In this document: positions 52,124 through 61,324 of the stretch, piece after piece
Layout: each line of letters opens with the position of its first letter
How positions within the stretch are numbered: position 1 is the stretch's first letter
From: Lachnospiraceae bacterium
GTDB taxonomy: Bacteria; Bacillota; Clostridia; Lachnospirales; Lachnospiraceae
Length of the DNA stretch: 64,000 nucleotides
Assembly (NCBI GenBank): GCA_910575035.1
Contig: CAJTDL010000022.1
Coordinates: 1 to 64,000 of the forward strand
Direction of reading: 5' to 3'
Translations under genes and position numbers: made by a program
Notes under the pieces: generated by a model
Seen by the model: only the letters and a program-made list of their open reading frames with translations
Database searches by the model: none
Told to the model about the DNA's origin: nothing

Positions 52124-52152
52124 GGCGCTTCTGTAAAATACAGAAGCGCCAT
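52122..52152 (-). terminator. Terminator of the galactanase gene
   Basis: ATGGCGCTTCTGTA and TACAGAAGCGCCAT form a perfect 14-bp stem with a three-base loop, 16 bases after the galactanase stop on the minus strand. On the plus strand it is followed by AATTTTAT. Confidence 0.8.
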
Positions 52153-52167
52153 AATTTTATGGGCGTT

Positions 52168-55100
52168 TTATTTCTTGAGTTTGATTTTTGCTTTGGAACT
52201 ATAGGATTTACTATAGATCTTTTGCCCAGCGGAATCTTTTTTGAAGGCGCGTACCTGTACATAATAGGTAGTGCCTTTTTTCAGCTTCGCATTCTTAATC
52301 GTGGCAGAAAGCTTTGTGGATGTCACTTTCTTTGCGCCCTTCATGCTGGATTTGGATGCGTAACGGATTTCATATCCTGCTGCGCCTGTTACTTTCTTAT
52401 AGGTAACGGTAATCGTGTTCTTTTTCGTATTTTTAAGGGCAGGCTTTTTCACTTTGGCAGGTTTTGTGACTTTCTTCCAGCGTGCATACAGCGTGATATT
52501 CTTTGAGATATTCACCTTTGTGGAGCTGCTGATTTTCTTTCCGCCAGATTTTGCAGTATACCAGCCGCTAAAGGTATAGCCTGCGCGTTTGGCATTCGGA
52601 AGCGTGCCATATGTTTTGCCAACGGTAACGGTTTTTGACTTAGTCTTGATGGCGCTCCCGCCATTTACATGGAAGCTGACCTTGAATTTCTTGTTCTGTG
52701 CTTCTGGAATCTGTTTCCATTTAGCATTTACTGTTAAGTCAGAGGTAACGTTATCAAAAGCAATGTCCCATCCGTCAAAGGTATATCCATCCTTTGTAGG
52801 GTTAGCCGGAGGAGTTGCAGCGGAGCCTTCTTCCACCGTTTCTGTCTTTAAGATGGAATCGCCGTCCTTGAAGGTAACGGTGTAGGATCTCTTCTCGCTG
52901 GAAGCTGCGCCGAAGGATTCTTCTTCTGCGGTCAGGTCATCTGCCCGCATCAGGTTGATATCGTCGGCAACTACCCATGGGCCGGAACCAGAACAAGCCA
53001 CGCGGCTGGTGATTTTAACGCTGGCTACATTCTGGTTGATCAGGATGCCGGTTGCCATTGCGCGATGGAAGACTTTCCAGGTATTTGGGATTTCAATGGC
53101 TCCAGTGTAAGTTTTCGTTTCCCCATTTTTGTAAGTTACAGTTGCAGTTAATCCGGAGTCTTCGGATACGGTGGTTACGTTTGTTCCCTGGTAATAGCCG
53201 AATAAGGCGTATTTCCCGCTTGAAAGCGTTGTCGTAATGGATTGTTCTAAGCTAAAGTCAATGGCATTCTGGTTCCATGCGTCGTAGTAGTTGTTCCCGG
53301 ATTTTGCATTTCCTCCGCTTCCGTCCGTTTTCAGGGATGCGCCAGTGACAGTCCAGCCGGTCTCGCCATCCTCAAAGCTGCCATTGGGCAGATAGTTTGT
53401 TCCAGTGATGGTGACGGCACAGATTGTTTTCTGCTGCCCTGCAGGCACGGTGATAGTTTCCCCTTTGGAGGTATAGGTAAATTCTGCCAGTGTCCCATCT
53501 ATGGTGTACTCGCCAAAGGTTGCTGTCTTTAATGCTTCTAATTGGGCAGGATCCCAGGTAACTGGCACATTTTCTACAATGCTGCCGTCATTCAGGTGCA
53601 CATTTACAGCGCCAGGAAGCTGTGGGGTATCTTTGTAATTCATGGTATAAGAGGCTGTATCAACGCCAGATACCTGCACAGGGCCTTCTGCTCCTGTATA
53701 AACCCATTTGTATACGTTAATGGAAGGGAGCGCCTTCCCATCAAAATCAAACATTGCCTGGTTATCCCACTGGGAGCCGTGTGTGGATTTGTCTTCGCTT
53801 ACGCCTGGGTCGTATCCGCCCCCTTCAGGGCCTGACCACATGGACGCCCAACCAGAGCCATATTTCTCCCATTTATCGATATTGGATGCTAAGACAGCTT
53901 CCTTCTGGCTTTCATCTGCCCCGGCATAATTTCCCACCGGAACCCAGGCTGGCTCCCAGTAAAAGGTTCCAATCCCGGCTTCGCCTACTGCGGATACGGC
54001 TGCAATGGCGTCCCGGACAGCCGCAGCCTGGCCTTCGCCCAAAGGATCAATGGAATAGCTTAGTGGGGATGTGTTTGCATTCACCACATTTGCGGCTCCG
54101 TCCCCATCCCCTGTGGTTGTACAGTAAGAAACTTCTGCCACCATGACTTTTTTGTGGTAAGTTTCTGCAATGGTTTTCAATACATTGGTAAGGTTTTCCG
54201 GGCTTCCATGCCAGAAAGAGTAATAGGAAGATGCAAATACATCGTAATCAATGTTTGCGTCATCCAAAGCCTTTGCCCGGCTTGTCTGGTAATTTTCCCT
54301 GTGGGGGTCTGCGTAGTGGACAGCGATTAAAATGTTGGGGTCAACTGCGCGGACAGCTTTGCTGCCTGCGTCCAGGAGCTTGCTGACATTTGCCCAGTCC
54401 CGTTCCCCGGCCATGCCGCCGTTGATCTCATTTCCAATCTGAACCATACCCACGTCTACGCCATCTGCTTTTAATTTATTTAAGGATTCGGTGGTGTAGT
54501 TGGAAAGGGCTGCCGCTTTCTGGTCTATGGACATGCCTTCCCAGGCCTTGGGGCATTTCATTTTTGCAGGGTCAGCCCAGAAATCAGAGTAGTGGAAATC
54601 AATCAGCACCTTCATGCCATAGCTGGTTGCGATTTTTCCAGTTGCAACGGCTGCGTCAATATCGCAGTTCCCTGCGCCGTAGCCTTCCCGGTATACGGTC
54701 TTGCCGCTGTCCGTTAAGGAGTATTCATAGTATCCATCCTCATGCTGTGTGGTGGTTACCTGGTCTTCTGTATATTCTTTTCCCTCATCATCCACATAGA
54801 GGATTTTTCCGTTTTCATCTGTGCGGAAGGGGCAGTTCCAGACGCGGAGCCTTACGTAATTCACGCCGGCGTTTTTGAAAATTTCGAACATATTTTTTAC
54901 TGTTCCGTTTTCATCTTTATACTCCACGCCGCTTTGGATCTCGCTTAGATAAGTGGACACATCCACGCCATGGATAAAATCTTTGGAAAGGCCTGGAACC
55001 TTTTCCACATGGATGGGAGCCTCTATGGCAGTGGCTGCGTCAAATGTAATGTTTCGGATGCCATACCATTCGCCGTCGTTTGCGCCTGCAGCTTTTGCTT

Positions 55101-55608
55101 CTAAAGTCCCGGTGATGCTGATGGTAACAGAATCGCCTTCGGATACCTCCAGAGCCTCTGTGGCAGAGGAGACATAGACATTCCATTCTTTGGTATCAAT
55201 GTTTACGGCCACTTCCTTGCCGGTGTTGTCATTATGTGCCTTTAAGATAAGGTTATGTTTGGTGTTCCCATTTCCTACGGACTCTACTTTTGCAGTGTAG
55301 GAACCTGCTGCCATATTGGGAATCGTCTGGGTCATGGAAAAGGTTTTTTCCTCTGCAGACTTATTCCATATGCTCAGGTGCCTGGCACCGTTTTCCCCGT
55401 CTGCAATGATGCAGCCAGCTTCTGCATTGGCGTCAGTGGTAGGCTCAAGGGTTCCTGTGAGTTCCCAGCCAGCCGTGTCCTGGGACAGCGCGCCATTTTG
55501 GAGCGTTCCATTTCCCGCTGCCTTGCTGGTAAAGCCCGCTCCTGTGACGAGAGAAAAGGCCAGGCAGAGGCTTAGGGCCGCGCTAAGTGCTTTTTTCCAT
55601 ACGTTCAT
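52168..55608 (-). CDS. Secreted multi-domain arabinogalactan endo-beta-1,4-galactanase (GH53)
   Basis: The 1146-residue protein has a signal peptide (1-31, cut near SKAAG). Residues ~35-200 form a carbohydrate-binding-like module, and the GH53 barrel runs from ~209 to ~620 (DFIHGVDVSTYLSE; NYVRLRVWNCPF). The acid/base Glu lies in QIGNEINGG (~391) and the nucleophile Glu in VMVAEVSYC (~491). Then come a bacterial Ig-like domain (~640-730), a second binding module beginning NYLPNGSFEDGETGW (~745-905, possibly CBM61-like), two InlB-type repeats (GYTFDGWDIAF; GYTFSGWYTAKSGGKKI) and a C-terminal Fn3-like domain. There is no LPXTG sorting motif. It cleaves galactan side chains of plant pectin outside the cell. 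It is a single transcription unit with its own promoter and terminator. Confidence 0.9.
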   Translation of the reverse strand: MNVWKKALSAALSLCLAFSLVTGAGFTSKAAGNGTLQNGALSQDTAGWELTGTLEPTTDANAEAGCIIADGENGARHLSIWNKSAEEKTFSMTQTIPNMAAGSYTAKVESVGNGNTKHNLILKAHNDNTGKEVAVNIDTKEWNVYVSSATEALEVSEGDSVTISITGTLEAKAAGANDGEWYGIRNITFDAATAIEAPIHVEKVPGLSKDFIHGVDVSTYLSEIQSGVEYKDENGTVKNMFEIFKNAGVNYVRLRVWNCPFRTDENGKILYVDDEGKEYTEDQVTTTQHEDGYYEYSLTDSGKTVYREGYGAGNCDIDAAVATGKIATSYGMKVLIDFHYSDFWADPAKMKCPKAWEGMSIDQKAAALSNYTTESLNKLKADGVDVGMVQIGNEINGGMAGERDWANVSKLLDAGSKAVRAVDPNILIAVHYADPHRENYQTSRAKALDDANIDYDVFASSYYSFWHGSPENLTNVLKTIAETYHKKVMVAEVSYCTTTGDGDGAANVVNANTSPLSYSIDPLGEGQAAAVRDAIAAVSAVGEAGIGTFYWEPAWVPVGNYAGADESQKEAVLASNIDKWEKYGSGWASMWSGPEGGGYDPGVSEDKSTHGSQWDNQAMFDFDGKALPSINVYKWVYTGAEGPVQVSGVDTASYTMNYKDTPQLPGAVNVHLNDGSIVENVPVTWDPAQLEALKTATFGEYTIDGTLAEFTYTSKGETITVPAGQQKTICAVTITGTNYLPNGSFEDGETGWTVTGASLKTDGSGGNAKSGNNYYDAWNQNAIDFSLEQSITTTLSSGKYALFGYYQGTNVTTVSEDSGLTATVTYKNGETKTYTGAIEIPNTWKVFHRAMATGILINQNVASVKITSRVACSGSGPWVVADDINLMRADDLTAEEESFGAASSEKRSYTVTFKDGDSILKTETVEEGSAATPPANPTKDGYTFDGWDIAFDNVTSDLTVNAKWKQIPEAQNKKFKVSFHVNGGSAIKTKSKTVTVGKTYGTLPNAKRAGYTFSGWYTAKSGGKKISSSTKVNISKNITLYARWKKVTKPAKVKKPALKNTKKNTITVTYKKVTGAAGYEIRYASKSSMKGAKKVTSTKLSATIKNAKLKKGTTYYVQVRAFKKDSAGQKIYSKSYSSKAKIKLKK

Positions 55609-55711
55609 GTTTCATCCTCCTTTTTTAAATTGTGCCTTGTTATGGAAGGCGATTGGCTTTGCAGCTGCTTTTGCTTTTAGCCTAAAAACAGCTAATCAAG
55701 TGCCTATTTTT

Positions 55712-55752
55712 ATTATACATGTATTTTTTTTACATACAATGGGCATATGCCC
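55712..55752 (-). promoter_or_regulatory. Galactanase promoter with upstream palindrome
   Basis: On the minus strand TTGTAT (55734-55739) and TATAAT (55712-55717) are 16 bases apart. Directly upstream of the -35 is GGGCATATGCCC (55741-55752), a perfect 12-bp palindrome placed like an activator site. The 5' leader to the start codon is about 100 bases. Confidence 0.6.
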
Positions 55753-55982
55753 CAATTTTTACAGCTGTATTTTGTGTAAAATATTTGCAAAATCAATGGA
55801 ATTTGCGCAAATTTGCGCTATTTTCGATTTTTAGAAAAATTTTGAATTTTTTATGTGATAGTGGTATAATGTCAGCTGGATGTACATTTTGTGTATGCAG
55901 TTTTAAAGTTAGATTTCCAAACGAATGCCGCTGTTATCAGGTTTTTTGGTTCTCCATTAGGAAAATCGCAGCCGGCAGGGAT

Positions 55983-56190
55983 ATTACTCTGGCGGATAAA
56001 TATCAATGTATCTTGCTTGACTAAATTCCCATCTGTTGCGTTATGCCCGATAAAGCGGGGCAGACCCTCATCAATCGGCGTAGCACTCGCCGCGCCTCAT
56101 TCTTCCGCCTTGCATATGGAAATTTATGCCCGATAAAGCGGGGCAGGCTCTTCTGCGCAATCTACATTGGCATTTAACTGCCAGAGTAAT
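55983..56190. repeat. 208-bp element with imperfect terminal inverted repeats
   Basis: ATTACTCTGGCGGATAAATA, then TCAATGTA, at 55983-56010 is the imperfect reverse complement of 56163-56190 (28 bp, about 5 mismatches). Inside, ATGCCCGATAAAGCGGGGCA occurs twice (about 56044 and 56126). The element encodes nothing recognisable and is unrelated to the GTTACTATTCA family. Apart from this and the galactanase promoter I see nothing in 55609-56211. Confidence 0.65.
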
Positions 56191-56211
56191 ACATTGGAGG
56201 ATGGATAAGAT

Positions 56212-56964
56212 ATGAAAACAGTATTGTGTTATGGTGATTCTAATACATATGGCTATAATCCATCGAACGGGCTCCGATATCCGGAGGACATTCGATGGAC
56301 GGGAAGGCTTAAAGCTTTGCTTGGTGATGAATATAGGGTAATAGAGGAAGGCTGTAATGGAAGGACAACTATATTTGATGATCCGCTTGAGGGGTGGAAG
56401 AATGGGCTGGATTATTTGCGCCCCTGCCTGAATTCCCATAAACCTGTGGATATCGTGATCCTGATGCTTGGGAGTAATGATTTGAAGGAAATATTTTGTG
56501 CCAGTCCAGAGCAGATTGCAGAAGGGGTAAAAATGCTTGTAAGGGTAATACAGGATTTTACGAAGGAGAAACAGGGGTTTGAACCGCAGATCATCCTAGT
56601 CTCTCCGCCGGAGATTGGAGAAGGAATTCGGCATTCTGCCTTTTATGGTTCTTTCCATGAGAATGCCGTCAGCCGTTCCAGGGAATTTCCCCAGTGGTAT
56701 CGGAAAGTGGCTAAAGAGCATCATTGCATATTTTTCAATGCGGCAGAGCATATACAGCCATCAAAGGAGGATTCGCTGCATCTGTCGCCAGAGGCGCATG
56801 TGAGGCTGGCAGAGGAATTGAAGAATATAGTGAAGGACAAATTTACCTGCAATGAAGCAGAAGAGGACAACAGGGCATTGCTGCTTTCGGCAGGGGATGC
56901 ACATCTTGATGAGAGAAACCGCCATGTGGCGGATTTTGGGAGGGCAGTAGATGGCGAAGGATGA
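56212..56964 (+). CDS. SGNH/GDSL hydrolase family esterase
   Basis: The 250-residue protein has the SGNH blocks: GDSNTYGYNP with the nucleophile Ser (block I), a Gly in EEGCNGRT (block II), MLGSNDLK (block III) and DSLHLSPEAH with the catalytic Asp and His (block V). No signal peptide, so it is cytoplasmic. This subgroup includes acetyl esterases and lipolytic enzymes acting on acylated sugars; the substrate is unknown. The last ~30 residues (CNEAEEDNRALLLSAG...) extend past the usual end and may be read-through from a lost stop. Confidence 0.85.
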   Translation: MKTVLCYGDSNTYGYNPSNGLRYPEDIRWTGRLKALLGDEYRVIEEGCNGRTTIFDDPLEGWKNGLDYLRPCLNSHKPVDIVILMLGSNDLKEIFCASPEQIAEGVKMLVRVIQDFTKEKQGFEPQIILVSPPEIGEGIRHSAFYGSFHENAVSRSREFPQWYRKVAKEHHCIFFNAAEHIQPSKEDSLHLSPEAHVRLAEELKNIVKDKFTCNEAEEDNRALLLSAGDAHLDERNRHVADFGRAVDGEG

Positions 56965-57273
56965 AATGAGCTTGGAAAGACATTGATGCAGGTAAGGAAA
57001 GCGTTGATAGAAGAATCAAACGATCAAGAATAATAGGCCATTCGGGAACAGGAATAGGTTCCATAGAAAGAATGGGATGATGCAGCAGAGGGCGTCTGGA
57101 GAAATCTGGGCGTCTTTTCTATGTGCATTATAATACGTACAAAGACGGCTGTTGTTATCAATCAGCAGGTTACAGAGGGAATCACTATATACCTGTAACT
57201 ATCTACTGGATAACAAAGGGTAACTTCCTAAATAAAGAACGGATGGTTTATAATAAAGAAGGCAAAAAAGCAG

Positions 57274-57895
57274 TTGCTTATGGAATTAAGTCTGAGGAAG
57301 GAAAAGATAAAACTGGAAAAAAGCGCAAAAAATAGGAATGGCGCAGTTACTGCGGCTGAAGTATATGCAGAAGGGTATGTGTCAGGCCTGGAGCCGGCAG
57401 GGCACAGTTATAGCAGGGAAGATTATATGGCAGTATCCCATGGGGATAAGTTTATCGTTGCTGTGGATATCGAAGGGAATTTAAAATGGGATAGTGGATA
57501 TGCAGTGCAGCCAGGCCGTCCAAAGGCTCATGTAATTGAGGTCTTGACAGAGAATGTCTCGGATGATTATCTGGCGCTTTTGCGTAAAAAAGGGGTTTCT
57601 TACATTTTTGCAGGAAAGGAAACGCTGGATATGGGGATTGTGCTTCAGAAATTAAAGAGGCTGTTTCAGATTGACACGCTGATGATTGCTGGAGGCGGCA
57701 TCGTAAACTGGTCATTTTTGGAGGCAGGCTGCATTGACGAGCTAAGCCTTATCCTATCCCCTCTTGCAGATGGCAGGACAGATACAGCCACGCTGTTTGA
57801 CCGCTCTGCCTATCAGAAAAAGGGCACAACGGTTGCATTTTCCCTGATAGATGTCCAGAAGCTGGAAGGGGATGGCTTTATTTGCCAGAGAATTG
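57274..57895 (+). pseudogene. RibD C-terminal-domain/dihydrofolate-reductase-like gene, N-terminally truncated
   Basis: From about 57350 the frame encodes VYAEGYVSGLEPAGHSYSRE, KFIVAVDIEGNLKWDSGYAV and DTLMIAGGGIVNWSFLEAGC, then IDELSLILSPLADGR. This is the reductase fold of the RibD C-terminal family, which acts on pyrimidine-ribose phosphates using NADPH. The first ~45 residues with the substrate motif SVDGR are missing, and near 57895 the frame runs without a stop into another gene fragment. The 56965-57273 interval before it shows no supported gene: an open frame at 57123-57335 is unrecognised, and repeats of GTAAC/GGATAAC type lie at 57150-57225. Confidence 0.75.
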
Positions 57896-58159
57896 CATAT
57901 GCTTTGTGTATATTGGGGATTTGTATGGATGTCCCTCCATTTGGGCTTCCACTGGGGCATGGTGGTGAAAATGGCAGGGAAAATGTGCAAAAATCCTTCT
58001 GCTGTACGGAAATGGATTGCCCGTATGGCTGCAGCTGCCATTGCGGGGTATGGGATATACGCTTTTGTGAAGCGGGGAATTGGCAACTATATGCTGATGC
58101 AGGTTCAGTTTGCGTTTTTTGGTTCTCTGCATATGCTATACCTCCATATATCCCGTAAG
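57896..58159 (+). pseudogene. DUF4405-like membrane protein fragment
   Basis: In a frame one base off from the reductase fragment, LHMLCVYWGFVWMSLHLGFH, followed by WGMVVKM, then AIAGYGIYAFVKRGIGNYML and QFAFF, read as a DUF4405 (cytochrome-b-like) membrane protein with its conserved histidines. Both ends are missing. It was probably fused to the reductase fragment by a deletion. Confidence 0.6.
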
Positions 58160-58167
58160 GGATATGT

Positions 58168-58692
58168 CTACTTGGCTGTAAAATGCAATTTATATAAATA
58201 ATCGCAGAATTCTAACTCTGTTCTGCGCTTTTTGTAAGACTTTTCACTAATAACTTTAAAGCCCATTTTCCGAACGATTGCGTTAGAGGCGGTATTATTC
58301 TTGTTGACTCAGGCAGTTACCTTTTTTGCGCCGTGTTTCTTTGCATAATCTACCATTCCTTTTGCCATTTCACCCGCATATCCGTTTTGCCAATATTTCT
58401 TATGTACAAAATAAGCAATATCGTAATTTTTGCCGTCTTCACTCGGTATAAAGCTGCAAGTTCCAACCCTTTCACGCACATCCTTTAATTCGGCTATCAT
58501 ATAGCAGCATTCATCATCCTCTGACAGATCTTCTAACTCCTTTAAATATGCCCCGTCGATTTCATCCATTGCTTCATCTGGCAAATATTCTCCTATCTCT
58601 GGATCATTCCAAATGCTGATGGCAAATATAGCGTCCTCTTTCTGGAATCCACGCAGATATAAACGTTCTGTTTCAATTGTTTCAACTCGCAT
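58168..58692 (-). pseudogene. GNAT acetyltransferase gene with in-frame stop
   Basis: ATG 58692 follows GAGGAGGTAATTAT and begins MRVETIETERLYLRGFQKED. FVHKKYWQNGYAGEMAKGMV carries the GNAT acetyl-CoA loop (motif A). At 58309-58311 a TGA interrupts KKVTA-stop-VNKNNTASN; the same frame then continues for 47 codons through NAIVRKMGFKVISEKSY to a TAG at 58168. The second part is the normal GNAT C-terminus (NxxSxxLxxKxGF-type motif), so a single base change (CGA or similar to TGA) explains the break. Without it the protein would be ~174 residues, the usual GNAT length. Confidence 0.8.
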
Positions 58693-58795
58693 TATAATTA
58701 CCTCCTCGTAAAATTTGAATTTATCTATCCGATTCTCTGAAAACCCTTGATTTTCCTGCATTTCCCGCGGGTCTGCTACCATAAAAAGCTCGGTT

Positions 58796-58833
58796 TTCCC
58801 TTGTTTTTGCCCTTATGGGGCAAAACAAGGGAA
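58796..58833 (-). terminator. Integrase terminator hairpin
   Basis: TTTCCCTTGTTTTTGCCC pairs with GGGCAAAACAAGGGAAA around TTAT, nine bases beyond the integrase stop codon on the minus strand. Next to an integrase such a hairpin could also lie near the attachment site, but no direct-repeat partner is visible in the window. Confidence 0.75.
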
Positions 58834-58841
58834 ACTTTTTA

Positions 58842-60140
58842 TCAGTTGCCACCTATAACCTTATCCAGCAGGCGGGTCGAGGAGCGTTTCGCTTCCCTTG
58901 TTGAGTGAGCGTAGATGTTCATGGTGGTACTAACGTCGGCGTGTCCCAAAAGCTCCTGCACATCCTTCGGTGCTGCCCCATTTGAGAGCAGGTTGCTTGT
59001 GAACGTGTGGCGAAGCTGATGGAAGTGGAAGCCTTCAAGCCTCGGAATCTTCTTTGAGGCCGTCCGGCAGACAATGCTGACCGTACTGGATGATTCAAAG
59101 CATCCATCCGGGCGGAGACAAACGAAGTCGATCTCCCGGTAGTCCTTTGGCACTTCCTCCGACCTTTGCAGACTGTACAGCTCATAGTAACTGCGGCCTT
59201 TTTCCTGTACCTGCTTGTAGTAGTTCAGACTGTAAAGCTCACCGTACTTGAAGCGGTTTTTGTGCTGCTCGGTTCTGGCTGCCTTGAGAATCGCCGCCAG
59301 CGTGTCGCAGAAGTCCACCGTGCGGATTTTGCTCCGCTTGGTGGTTCCGACCTCCGTCTTGTGCCGCGCCCCGTTGTAGCGCATACTGCGCCGCACCGTG
59401 ATGGTCTGCTCCTTGAGGTCAATGTCCTGCCATGTGAGAGCACAGACCTCGCCGATTCGAAGCCCGGTGTAGTAGGCGATCTGGATGGTCAGGAGCGCCG
59501 GATTATCTTTCTCTTTCAGATAGTCCATCAGAGCCTTGTACTGTTCGTAGGAGATCGTGGGGACGGTCAGCCCGTCCTCGCTGTCCTCGTTGAACAGCTC
59601 GTAGCTTTCCTGCTTCTGCCTGATCTTGATATACTGCATCGGATTGAAGGTCAGCAGCCGCTTGGGGAAGACCGCAAAGCGGAACGCTCCCTGCATTACC
59701 GCCGAGAACTGCCGCATATAGCCCTTGCTGATAGGCTTGACCTCTGTTCTGTCGGCATTGACGCCTCCGAAGGACAGAAGATCGAAGAACGCCTGCAAAT
59801 GTTCCGACGTGACGCTTTTGAGCTTCCGGCTGCCGATGGGAAACTGCTTGATGCGTCCCACAGCCCCCTGATAGGCCATTACCGTGCCGTTGGAGAGGTT
59901 TCCGGGCTTGACTTCTTCCTCAATCCACATGTCCAGAAGATTGCCCACCGTGACGTTTTCAGACCTGGCGACAAACTTCTTTGCCTCGTAGTCCTCCATT
60001 GCCTTACGGAGCAGAGCTTCCGTCTCGGACTTGCTTTCCGTTCCGGCGTATTCCTTCTGCACCAGATTCCCGCTCTCGTCTTCGACGTAGAAGCGGTAGT
60101 ACCACTTTTTGCCTTTCTTTCTGACAGATCCTTTTGCCAT
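58842..60140 (-). CDS. Site-specific tyrosine recombinase (integrase)
   Basis: The 432-residue integrase has an N-terminal basic AP2-like domain ([20 protein letters not shown]), a SAM-like core-binding domain (~60-170), and the catalytic domain with Arg in [13 protein letters not shown], the H-x-x-R box in [20 protein letters not shown], and [19 protein letters not shown] with the nucleophile Tyr. It is of the Tn916/ICE type. ATG 60140 has AAGGAG upstream; the longer frame is rejected. The GC content is well above the flanking chromosomal genes, marking mobile DNA. Confidence 0.92.
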   Translation of the reverse strand: MAKGSVRKKGKKWYYRFYVEDESGNLVQKEYAGTESKSETEALLRKAMEDYEAKKFVARSENVTVGNLLDMWIEEEVKPGNLSNGTVMAYQGAVGRIKQFPIGSRKLKSVTSEHLQAFFDLLSFGGVNADRTEVKPISKGYMRQFSAVMQGAFRFAVFPKRLLTFNPMQYIKIRQKQESYELFNEDSEDGLTVPTISYEQYKALMDYLKEKDNPALLTIQIAYYTGLRIGEVCALTWQDIDLKEQTITVRRSMRYNGARHKTEVGTTKRSKIRTVDFCDTLAAILKAARTEQHKNRFKYGELYSLNYYKQVQEKGRSYYELYSLQRSEEVPKDYREIDFVCLRPDGCFESSSTVSIVCRTASKKIPRLEGFHFHQLRHTFTSNLLSNGAAPKDVQELLGHADVSTTMNIYAHSTREAKRSSTRLLDKVIGGN

Positions 60141-60211
60141 AGATCGTGATTCTCCTTTCCGTATCCGTGGCAATCGGGTCTGTGACATATGGTGTGCGTG
60201 TTACCATATCC

Positions 60212-60236
60212 GCCGGTCTTTATGACCGGCTTTTTT
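60212..60236 (+). terminator. Rho-independent terminator
   Basis: GCCGGTC-TTTAT-GACCGGC followed by TTTTTTCG. It is a clean plus-strand terminator just upstream of the integrase start region, insulating the genes beyond from transcription through the element. Confidence 0.8.
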
Positions 60237-60378
60237 CGTTCCCGTATTCGTATTTCAAGGTGCCACGGTACTTATGTACCTTTTTCGATCAGCTTCTGCC
60301 TCAATCAGGCAGACGTCCGGGAGGTGCGCTGACGATGAACACAGCAGGAAAAAGGCCTCGCCGTTTGAGAGCGAAATA

Positions 60379-60418
60379 TACCCCTCGCACAAATCTGGCG
60401 ATTTGTACAAGGGGTATT
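60379..60418. other. 40-bp inverted repeat, candidate oriT-like site
   Basis: ATACCCCTCGCACAAAT and ATTTGTACAAGGGGTAT form a long inverted repeat around CTGGCG, upstream of a mobilisation-type gene remnant. It is followed by GATCCTGCGGAGGG. Further hairpins (GAAAAATGCCAGCGCATTTTTC at 60479-60500) lie nearby. Its position in a mobilisable element makes an origin of transfer plausible; it is not proven. I see no intact gene from 60141 to 60519. Confidence 0.4.
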
Positions 60419-60519
60419 TCGATCCTGCGGAGGGCCTGTATCGAGTGTTCGGGCTTCCCGCCTCACATTCGATACAGAGAAAAATGCCAGCGCATTTTTC
60501 TGGCGCTGCTCTGCCGGCC

Positions 60520-61220
60520 AGTATCGGCACCGCAGCGGCAACTGCATCCGCAGTTGCAAAAGAGGATGCCCTCTACGCCACCTTTTCCACAAGGGAAGAT
60601 ATGACCTTCTGGTACAATCTTGCAAAGAGAAGCACGGCTGGCTGCCGGGACTGTTCCGTGGGATCATCCAAAAGGCAAAGGAAATCCTGATGGGATTGAT
60701 CCGGGAGACGGAGGTCCCTCCCAAGCCTACGCTGTCCGTTGATATGGCAGAGTACCGCAAGATGCAGAAACTGATGGTCAAGGTACAGGACGAGGCCAGG
60801 GCGGTGAAGCAGCTCATGCACGGAGAGCTGCCAAAGCTGGAAAAGCAGCTTGCCGAAACGACCGGCCTGTTCAAAGGCAAAGAGCGCAAGGCCCTGCAGG
60901 AAAAGATTGCAAGCTTAAAACAGGAGATCGACCGCCGGATGAACCGGCTGCCCAACATTCTCAAAGAGGACGGCTATCCCGACGTGCAGGCATTCAAGCG
61001 GGCGTATGACGCCGCTACGGCCCTCGTGGAACAGTACAATCGTGATCTGGCCGCATGGGAGCAGGCGGTCAATGGCAAAGGTAAAACCAAGCCTCAGCAA
61101 AAATCGCCCGAAAGAGAGAGTATCCGAAAGAAGCTCCGGGATTTGGAGGCGGAAGCCAAGCGCCGGAATGCCGAGCGGCGGCAGGAGTCCCGGCACCGCA
61201 GCTATGACAGAGGACGCTAA
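60520..61220 (+). pseudogene. Mobilisation (relaxase-type) protein C-terminal remnant, frameshifted
   Basis: From 60690 an intact 176-codon frame encodes PPKPTLSVDMAEYRKMQKLM, ELPKLEKQLAETTGLFKGKE and EDGYPDVQAFKRAYDAATAL, then a basic Lys/Arg tail. This is a charged helical C-terminus as found after the catalytic domain of clostridial Mob relaxases. Upstream, KEDALYATFSTREDMTFWYN lies in another frame; the sequence LAK then EKHGWLPGLFRGIIQ joins if one G is restored near 60625. The left limit is arbitrary and the relaxase catalytic His motifs are absent. The family call is moderate. Confidence 0.5.
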
Positions 61221-61324
61221 GATAGAAAAATACACCGCAGGAAGCCCTGCGGTGCATACATAGAAAGCATAAAAGGTGAAAACCACCAAATCTATTTATA
61301 AGAATCTGTAAGAGCCGGTATAAA

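Noticed and set aside
58309-58311. Selenocysteine or other recoding at the GNAT TGA
   Set aside because: No SECIS-like hairpin is evident after the codon, and GNAT enzymes do not use Sec; a nonsense mutation is simpler.
59166-60149. 327-codon plus-strand open frame
   Set aside because: Antisense to the integrase, whose catalytic motifs are clear on the other strand; caused by the high GC of the mobile element.
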